Shown here in pieces: positions 57,691 to 64,000 of a DNA stretch of 64,000 nt. Under the pieces are notes generated by a model. The model was given only the letters and a program-made list of their open reading frames with translations, made no database searches and was not told the origin of the DNA. The stretch's first letter is position 1, and the number at the start of each line of letters is the position of its first letter. The stretch comes from Angiostrongylus vasorum (taxonomy: Eukaryota; Nematoda; Chromadorea; Rhabditida; Metastrongylidae), in the NCBI GenBank assembly GCA_018806985.1, contig JADANN010000431.1, positions 1,302,001 to 1,366,000 on the forward strand, in the 5' to 3' direction. The translations under genes were made by a program, and so were the position numbers.

Positions 57691-60600
57691 TATACGAAAT
57701 ATCCCCATCTCATTTTCACTTTGGCTGGAAAGTGGCGCGAAGGCCACGATAGCTCTCGGACTTCACATATGATTTCAACCCTCAACTTCTGTTTCGGGTA
57801 ATCGTGTTTGCGATAGCTCCACTCTATTTCCTTGTGATACAATAAGCAGTTTTTCCTCATCTTCGTTAACGGGGCTTAATATGTTGTACGTTTCTTTTGA
57901 GTTAGTTCGATGACACCACAGACTTCGGGAACGTCGTATTTTCTTTCCTCCTATTTTCATCGTCCCATAGAAGCTCCTAGGGTCATTTTATGTTGTAAGA
58001 ATAGATCATCGTCACAGTCGTATTCTTGTACTTGACAACCCCATTGCATAGGGGTATGTTTCTGCAATAAGACAACAGACAGGTTTTCGAACTTTGAAAG
58101 TACACTGCATAGTGCAATCAGCCGGAAAATTTCGTCGAACACACACATTGTGGGTCACTACTTTTATCAGGGATATAGAACAGCGCTTGAATGTCTTTTT
58201 AGGTGTGATGTAGAAGATTACGATAGAATATGGGCGTACTTTTTGTTTGCACATTCACAGTGTACTGTTATTTTGCACGCTACCAGCATTTGGCTTACGG
58301 TATGTTGTTTTTACGAATTTCTCACTGATACTCTTTAGATAGAACACCATTCAACGTAGTTAAATAAAGAAGAAAATAATGTGAGATGAATAAAAAAAAT
58401 TTTTCAACTAGAACGATGTTGAGATGTTGGCAAAACCAGGACCGCGGGCCAGATTCAACCACGATTTCCCTTTCCGTACGTACGCTCGTGCATTACACAC
58501 AGCGCCACGGAGGTCCTTGCTCTGCATTTCCCTCAGCTAGTTTTCTACCTAACGCTAGTATCAGTAATCATCCGCCAGCGAGGGATTGACCTTTCTCTTC
58601 TACCTCATGAGTTCGAAACCTTTTAATGAATAGAACGCGTGTACACAAGTATCCAAAAAGCAGTCAGTCAAAAGATCCTTTTTTACATATTATATGTATA
58701 ATACGATGAAAAAACAAGTCCCAGTCATGTTGGAGATGAGACGTCTGTTTTTCTCACGGGACGGTCGGAAAACATTCAGCAAATGGCAATAACCATCTAG
58801 GAGACCGGGTGCAAGAATGGATGGATGAGTAATTTGTACGTCTTTTTTATCGGGAGAAGCGTAACAAGCCATTTGATCGAGTTTGTGACCAACAACTTCA
58901 TCTTGTTTCAATCGTGGATAGTCAGTAAATTTGCCTATTTGTGTACTGTGTGGTCGTGAAATGTCGTCAACCTCAGGAGGTCTTCAATGTACTACCCTTT
59001 CATCACGTTGGTAATAAGTTTTCTTTTTTCATTTTACAGAATTTCTTCTGAAATTCATTCCGATCACCTCCTTCTGGAGGCCAACTGTATCTAAAGGTGT
59101 GAATCATAAATGCATTTCATTTGCTCAATTTGTCATCATGCAGAATACCTGCGCACGAGACTCGTACCTGTAATGTGAAGAAGCTGAGAAAAAGCAGAAA
59201 AACTGTCGCTTAACTTGTAGGGAGTTCAAATGACACGCTTGCATAAATGTACTATGTGAACCTCCGTCTAGATTTTTTGAAACCATACTTTTGTAACGTC
59301 GAGCCTTTGGCAGTCTTCTTCAACGGCTTACTGCCTACTGTGACTAACATGACAAACGGATTTTTCCTGTATGCCAGACCGCGGGACATGTAAAATAGCA
59401 CTGAATCCCTGAAAGAGTTGCCCAAGGCAGAAAGCAGTTCGATTTGTCCATTTGAAACTACCAAGTGGTAAGTGTAGGCTCAAAACTACAGCTGATCGAA
59501 GAAGTTGACAAACACCACAAATCCTACTGACCAGAGCAACGACAGAATTTTACCAACAGGCATATCAGAAAGACAGGAATAATTTGATGCGGTCGTTTTC
59601 AAAAGTTCCATTTCTCTTGAATCGACAGACTTTGAAAACAGTTATCACATCATCCACAACGAGCACCCGGCACTGCTGTTGTTCTATTCTTTCCTTTCAG
59701 ATTTAATGGAAGATGGATAAAACTGACACCTGGTTGGGAAACAGCTGGAGCACTGCGATTAAAAAATAAAAAAAACACTTAGAAGTAGCCTCATTTAGAA
59801 GCAGTGCACTCAGGAATGAGAAGTGAGAGCAATTATCGATGCATACAGGAATCGTTTCTTAGGAGAACATGAGTTTCATCCGATAAACTGTTGTGAAGCC
59901 AATATCATTCATACCCAATGAGCTTCCACCAAATCGTTGTGAAGAAGGAGGTACGCGTTGTCTGGTACAACCTCAGCAATTTCACTACACACAGACAAGA
60001 GGGGGTTGTTCCACAATAACTTAGAGCAAGGGCAAGCAAGATAATGTAGGACCTTATCGAGGAAGGAAGGACTTGTCGAGCGACTTTTAATGTTAAAAAA
60101 ATATCTTAAATTGGAATAATTTCCGAAGTAAAATTAACGTTCAAAAAAGAATATTAGACTGCTAGAGGAACAGGATGAAATGTCTTTAGTGCACTGATTT
60201 GTAACTCGCAGATGAAATTTCAGGTATTATTAGCGCAAATTCGTGTCTACACTATCAAACGGGCCACATCTGGACCAACAGAAGCAGTTACAGCCAAAGC
60301 AACTGGTTTTATTGCTCTGGTCACTTTGTTTATCGTAGCAATTGTGAATATTCCAAATTTTATGACATTTGAGGTGAGCTTTATTAAATTAATCTAAACC
60401 TGTAAGAGAACCTCACACAATTATCAAACGATGTCCATTTTCTTTAGAAAAAAACTCTTGTAAGGAGCTAACACTGAGAAGAAAATCTTTGTTTAGTGTA
60501 AGCTGCATAGATGTTAAATATTCGTAATAAATCAAAAAATAAGAGACTTCACTAACTTTTTAGCATTTATTGTTTCATGGCCCGACACCGTCACACTTTG

Positions 60601-62892
60601 GTAGAACCCAGCACTATCCGCATTCGATTCGTTTTCTCGGACCCACCATCCAAGGTCTTTAGATTTTGCTTGGGTTCAACTGTTGCTTCAGTATTTCATT
60701 CGTTTTCGTAACGATTGTTGTTGAATGCTGGTCGAGTCGATTCTCCATAAACTCGAGATAACCTTACTACGGCGTTCCCACGTAGATTAGTGGGAGTGAG
60801 CTTGTCTCAGACAGGTACCATTTTCCCGACCTCCGGAAAGAATGAACGGGATCAATAGACTGTACTCCCACCTCACTGATTTACTCACAATTTCTCGTGA
60901 AAAGCAAGAAAACCAAACCCGTCGACTATACGCTACTGCCTTACCATTGCAGTGTCTATTGTGCTCTGGCAATTGGCCTATGACGATTCTAGTGAATTCC
61001 TCGTTTGTGACTATCCATGAACTCCTTACATCGTCCGAGGCCCAAACAGTCGATAAGGGACAGGCGAGGCCGATGGCACTCGAGGTCGCTGCGGCGAAGT
61101 GACCCCGGAACAGAAGTGGGTGACACCCGCAACCCCCAAATCGCGGAGGCACGGCAGAAAAGAGGTGTAGGGACACTACATGGTGACAGATGGTCCGAGG
61201 TCGTCGCCAATTATTCGCTCAGCAGATGAGGGGCAGCGTAGATCCTTGGACAATTGACGACTACTTTGCGATCACAAGAGTATTTGAAGAGTTCCGAACG
61301 TCATGGTTCCGTAGAAATAACATTGCACTACCACCCCAATAATAAATGTGGTCCGCATGAAAAAAATCTTCCATTTTTTAGACGTTTTTGAAACTGAAAT
61401 TCTCCAAGGAACTGAAGAACTGAGAAAAAGAGGTGTAGGGACACTACATGGTGACAGATGGTCCGAGGTCGTCGCCAATTATTCGCGCAGCAGATGAGGG
61501 GCAGCGTAGATCCTTGGACAATTGACGACTACTTTGCGATCACAAGAGTATTTGAAGAGTTCCGAACGTCATGGTTCCGTAGAAATAACATTGCACTACC
61601 ACCCCAATAATAAATGTGGTCCGCATGAAAAAAATCTTCCATTTTTAAACGTTTTTGAAACTGAAATTCTCCAAGGAACTGAAAACAGAATTTTTAATCT
61701 TTAAAAATTTCTGCGCAAGCACGACTGTCGCAAGCATGGGACGGGAGAGCTTGCAAGATGTGGTATGGAAAAGATCTATGTATTTTGCAATAGTTGGTCT
61801 CAATTTCAGTTAATGAAATTCAGTATGATATCAGCTACAAAGTGGTTCTTCCCAATTATGCTTTTTCGAGACTACATCTCAACATGCCGTTGAAAATGCA
61901 GCTAATGTTCTGGGAATCCGAAATGAGATAGTTGGCAGTCACAGGAATGGCGCAGTGCGATAATGATATCGCCAATACTCGCAACGCCCTTTTTCGACCT
62001 AGGCAGGTCATCAAAGCCTATCATCCTTTTGGGGTCAGGGATTTAGTACCAGGGATGTCCGGGAGTCTCTTTTGGATCAGCAAGATCTAGAGACGCCTTA
62101 GTACGTCCATCCGTAGATTCCAGGAAGAATCGACACGACAAGAATTTGACAACATTCATAAAGAAGAGTCATCCACCTTATGCGACTATAATCAGCTGTT
62201 CTAATCTTCCTCATTGGAAGTCACGTAAAAAGCGGCTCTGAAGAAGGCGATACTGCCGAAACGTCAACTACTGTTGTATTGTATTGTGTTTTTCTATGGA
62301 AGTAAATGTATGCTGTTTAATAACCACGCGATTGCTGAACAAGAAAATGACGCATTCATAATCCAATGCCGAGGTTAATAGAAGTCGATCCTGAGAACTG
62401 TTTCATAAAGAAGATTGAAAATTTCCAACCAGTGAACTCATCAACCCACTCACCAGACGAATCCGCGCGCCCAATTACAAGTTTTCCGGGACGGTGGTTG
62501 CGAGAAAATGAGTCAAATGAAGAAATACTGAGACTCACACAATAAGATGTCGCGTCATGCGAAACGGAACGAATAAGAATTAGCTGGATTAATTAACGTT
62601 GTGCTGTCGAATATCACTTTGAATAGTGTTGTATTTAAAATCTGCTTGAAGAATTGGAGAAAAATCAAATACGAAGTTAAATTCATCGTCCACAGATTTG
62701 ACCAGTTGCTTAATTTAGATAGTGGAAATTGACGCAGAACTATGGTTGCCGTGTTTGATGTCCGCTTCAGTGAACACGTCCGAACACGCGATGAGCTCAT
62801 TCTTGGAGTTCAGCATTAATTCTACAGAAAGGCCATCGTTTGGAAAGATTTTCCATGTACGAGCTTCTGATGAGGATTGTTTTCTTTTGAAA
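52240..62892 (+). CDS. Neuropeptide GPCR, myosuppressin/sex-peptide-receptor type (DMSR/SPRR-like), 5 exons, 3' incomplete
   Basis: Plasma-membrane receptor for a small neuropeptide, inferred from the family. Exons: 52240-52387, 56301-56458, 58203-58299, 60224-60373 and 62719-62892. Exon 1 has the N terminus and the start of TM1 (IHPYIAVALCLAG). Exon 2 has the rest of TM1 and TM2 (NAVTVVVFTRPSMLSPINAI, CAVAICDILVMTSVLVFVYH). Exon 3 has TM3 (AYFLFAHSQCTVILHATSIW, then LT). Exon 4 has intracellular loop 2 and TM4 (VLLAQIRVYTIKRAT, GFIALVTLFIVAIVNIPNFM). Exon 5 has extracellular loop 2, with Cys in ASDEDCFLLK that could bond to the TM3 Cys. Splice sites are GT-AG, and phases fit at joins 1-2, 3-4 and 4-5. 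At 2-3 the frame is off by one, and a TAG at 56456-56458 sits in frame after a T5 run. TM5-TM7 are beyond the window. Introns carry several SINEs. Confidence 0.85.
52465..52672 (+). repeat. SINE-B copy in GPCR intron 1
   Basis: AGGCGATACGAAGAATCCGC, GGTAAGCCCTCGGAAAGG, ACCGCAGACACCTGCGGTCC (itself a small hairpin) and TTTCAGCATCATTGTAACTG. It matches one arm of the 46890 palindrome, diverged. Confidence 0.75.
52673..53714. other. Intron sequence
   Basis: Nothing recognised. Confidence 0.4.
53715..54020 (+). repeat. SINE-A copy in GPCR intron 1, tail partly expanded
   Basis: Head GAGTCGGAGAGGGCTGCGAC, box B-like GGAATCGATCCCAGTGCCC and the body. It ends CTTTATCCTCTTTATTTGAT and CCTTGATATATCCTTTATCC, several diverged copies of the heptamer tail. 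Confidence 0.9.
54370..54620. repeat. Family H pieces in opposite orientations
   Basis: 54390-54470 (minus) carries AGACGGCTGTGGACAACCGC, shared with 10383-10511. 54542-54620 (plus) carries CTGAAAAAAGGCGAATACGC then CGAAG...TTAGCC, followed by TTATTTTATGTTAGCTCGTC. The stem GGCG-AATA-CGCC is perfect. Confidence 0.5.
54621..55489. other. Intron sequence
   Basis: Nothing recognised. Confidence 0.4.
55490..55626 (+). repeat. SINE-A head, diverged
   Basis: GAGAGCGCTTGTGACGAAGT, GGTTAGAGGTGCCGTACAAC, box B-like GTCGGTTCGATGTCGCTCCC and TCTGGGGTCGGCAAATTCG. The 3' half is lost or strongly diverged. Confidence 0.65.
55728..56021 (+). repeat. SINE-A copy with intact heptamer tail
   Basis: TGGAGAGCAGTGGTTAGAGT, GGGATTCGACCCAGTGCCC and the body. 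It ends in TTTTTATCC followed by three more TTTATCC units (55987-56016). It shows the tail of this SINE most clearly. The body is diverged, so the tail may have re-expanded. Confidence 0.88.
56720..57621. other. Intron sequence
   Basis: Nothing recognised. Confidence 0.4.
57622..57694. repeat. (TA)n microsatellite
   Basis: About 73 bases of TA with two interruptions (AGTA, ATGTAT), in GPCR intron 2. Confidence 0.97.
58418..58592 (-). repeat. SINE-B copy in GPCR intron 3
   Basis: On the minus strand, from GATGATTACTGATACTAGCG through AAACTAGCTGAGGGAAATGC, GACCTCCGTGGCGCTGTGTG, box B-like GTGGTTGAATCTGGCCC to CCTGGTTTTGCCAACATCTC. Confidence 0.82.
58593..60223. other. Intron sequence
   Basis: A 70-codon minus frame (59252-59464, SALGNSFRDSVLFYMSRG) is unassigned. 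Nothing else was seen. Confidence 0.35.
60548..60850 (-). repeat. SINE-D copy 3, diverged
   Basis: TGTTGAATGCTGGTCGAGTC, TTGCTTCAGTATTTCATTCG and GTCTCAGACAGGTACCATTT follow the reversed SINE-D order seen at 19055-19404. Confidence 0.5.
61158..61690 (+). repeat. Near-perfect tandem duplication, unit 268 bp
   Basis: AAAGAGGTGTAGGGACACTA starts both copies (about 61159 and 61427). The units match through AGCAGATGAGGGGCAGCGTA, GACGACTACTTTGCGATCAC and CATGAAAAAAATCTTCCATT to TCTCCAAGGAACTGAA. Only a few differences were seen (GCTCAGC/GCGCAGC, one T in a T-run). It lies in GPCR intron 4 next to a CpG-rich stretch (61010-61200). Confidence 0.92.
61935..62170 (+). repeat. Degenerate tRNA-like SINE
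   Basis: GGAATGGCGCAGTGCGATAA head, CCTATCATCCTTTTGGGGTC, AGGGATTTAGTACCAGGGAT, and GAATTTGACAACATTCATAA as in SINE-D relatives. Confidence 0.4.
62190..62370 (+). repeat. Family F copy 2 with hammerhead-like core
   Basis: CTAATCTTCCTCATTGGAAG, then CTGAAGA (62238-62244), AGGC-GATACT-GCC, GAAAC (62258-62262) and GTCAACTACTGTTG. It continues with TTTTTCTATGGAAGTAAATG and GAACAAGAAAATGACGCATT, in the order of 28862-29050. Confidence 0.75.
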
Positions 62893-63589
62893 GTGAGTGT
62901 TTTCCGAAGGTTACCTCATCAAGCATTCAAATACACAATAGCAATTCTGCACCTATACAATCGCAATTACTTTTCAGACAGCTTGAAATCATCTCATGTC
63001 TTCGTGCTCTTCTATGTTTAACAATGATGTCATAGTGTTTCTTTACTGTGTATGTTTTCTATGAAAAAGGAGAATAGGACTTCTTGCGTAGGGAACATTC
63101 GCCCTGCTTTTTTCGTATCTACGATTTCCTACAGGAAGCGAGAAGTCTAATTGTAGCGATGCTGTTCAATAAGAGCAAGGTGCTCGCTCAACCTTGTCCA
63201 GAGCACACTAAGAATCCCGCGCATTTGGGGTTGGGGAATCGTTTCCAGGTTTCTCTAGAATCATCTCGTCCCTTACAGTCCATAATGCTGGCAACTGCGT
63301 GTGATGAAGATATAGGGCCGCTTTAGCGAGGCTATCACATAATTTCAGGGTAAATATACTCGATCGGAATTCAACGACATTCACAAAAAAGGTCCGAAAT
63401 ACTAAAGTAGCAGCCAAACCCATACGCAAAGCTCGAGGACCTCCGATGATGGTAGATATAAGAAAACGAATTGAAGAAGAGGAGTGCTGCGATCCACCCA
63501 ATATTTCATGTCGGATAGTAGAGAAAGTTCTTTCGATCTAGATATTAAGATGATTTGTCTCACCAATTCGTATAGATCAATAGCTCCTT
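62893..63589. other. GPCR intron or downstream sequence
   Basis: TM5-TM7 were looked for on the plus strand and not found. 63200-63480 holds a decayed SINE-D-like block (AATTCAACGACATTCAC). Confidence 0.35.
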
Positions 63590-63889
63590 GGATTGTTAAG
63601 CTAACACGAGTTTGATATAGAGATTTATTCGGTAAACGTTTCCACTTCTTCGTCTTTATCAGAGTCGATGATCCGAGCCGATGTTCCACAGTTGTTCGTG
63701 TTCTTGATGTGGCGCCTTCGTCGTCGTACCGAGACGGATCTTCTTCAGTGTAGCACCGCTCCAATGAGACAATCTCACCCGGCAGCGCTCCTTTATACAA
63801 AAGTTGTTGTTGGTATGACTCTGCTCGCGAGTGGTGTTGCACTGAAGAGGATCCGTCTCAGTACGACAACGGAGATGCCACATAGGGAT
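63590..63889 (-). repeat. Family H copy with upstream fold-back
   Basis: On the minus strand CTGATAA, AGACGAAGAAGTG, GAAAC and GTTTACC (63662-63632) are followed by ATAAATCTC...CTCGTGTTAGCTTA. Upstream, 63706-63770 and 63824-63889 form an inverted repeat. Both strands read MW(R/H)LR(R/C)RTETD(L/P)LQC, centred near 63798. Confidence 0.6.
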
Positions 63890-64000
63890 TTTTTATGGAC
63901 TTAACTACCATTCCTTCTTTTTTTCTTGATAGCCGTCATCCACAGGGGTTGTCCATTTCAATAACCTCAGCGAACAGTATAGCTGTTTGATAACGGCAAA

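Noticed and set aside
60989..61229. CpG-rich block read as a LINE C terminus (ARPMALEVAAAK / RQRHSRSLRR-like)
   Set aside because: Similarity to LINE tails is vague and limited to a few residues; kept only as a compositional note.
1..64000. CRISPR arrays, operons, phage or bacterial genes
   Set aside because: None present; repeats are dispersed eukaryotic elements, and the recognisable host genes have spliceosomal introns.

Overview
This window is eukaryotic DNA that is AT-rich, repeat-rich and gene-poor. It is most likely from a nematode, and I infer a clade V (strongylid, hookworm-like) worm. Three things point that way: a troponin C gene whose pieces read almost like Caenorhabditis tnc-2, a nematode-style peptide GPCR split into small exons with long introns, and introns with TTTTCAG/TTTTTAG acceptors. 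There are no operon-like bacterial features, no CRISPR and no rRNA. Nearly every open frame over 60 codons is a shadow of a repeat or of intron sequence.

Layout. (1) Left edge, minus strand: four consecutive exons (804-1666) of a tnc-2-type troponin C, whose 3' part runs off the window at base 1. (2) 2-38 kb: mostly interspersed repeats. These are a tRNA-derived SINE (called SINE-A here, about 18 copies) that ends in a TTTATCC-type heptamer tail; a second tRNA-like family (SINE-B); a non-tRNA short retroposon (SINE-C), one copy with a perfect 11-bp target duplication; a third tRNA-like family (SINE-D); two decayed RTE-type LINEs (22.6-24.9 kb minus, 30.8-32.7 kb plus); compound microsatellites; and a family (H) ending in a hammerhead-ribozyme-like core. 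(3) 38-50 kb: a mariner transposase pseudogene at 40.7-41.4 kb, plus several exon-like blocks bounded by splice signals. They may belong to one unrecognised gene on the plus strand (38120, 39424, 44675, 49755) and another on the minus strand (46258, 47670). (4) 52.2-62.9 kb, plus strand: five exons covering the N terminus through extracellular loop 2 of a myosuppressin/sex-peptide-receptor-like (DMSR/SPRR type) GPCR. TM5-TM7 lie past the right edge. Splice phases agree at three of the four joins. The second join has a one-base conflict at a T5 run, which puts a TAG in frame.

The two recognisable genes are unrelated: muscle calcium regulation and neuropeptide reception. The rest of the interest is in the repeats: nested insertion, head-to-head inverted copies, tandem duplication, and the compensatory stem changes in family H. 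All product names come from reading translations by eye; no database search was run.
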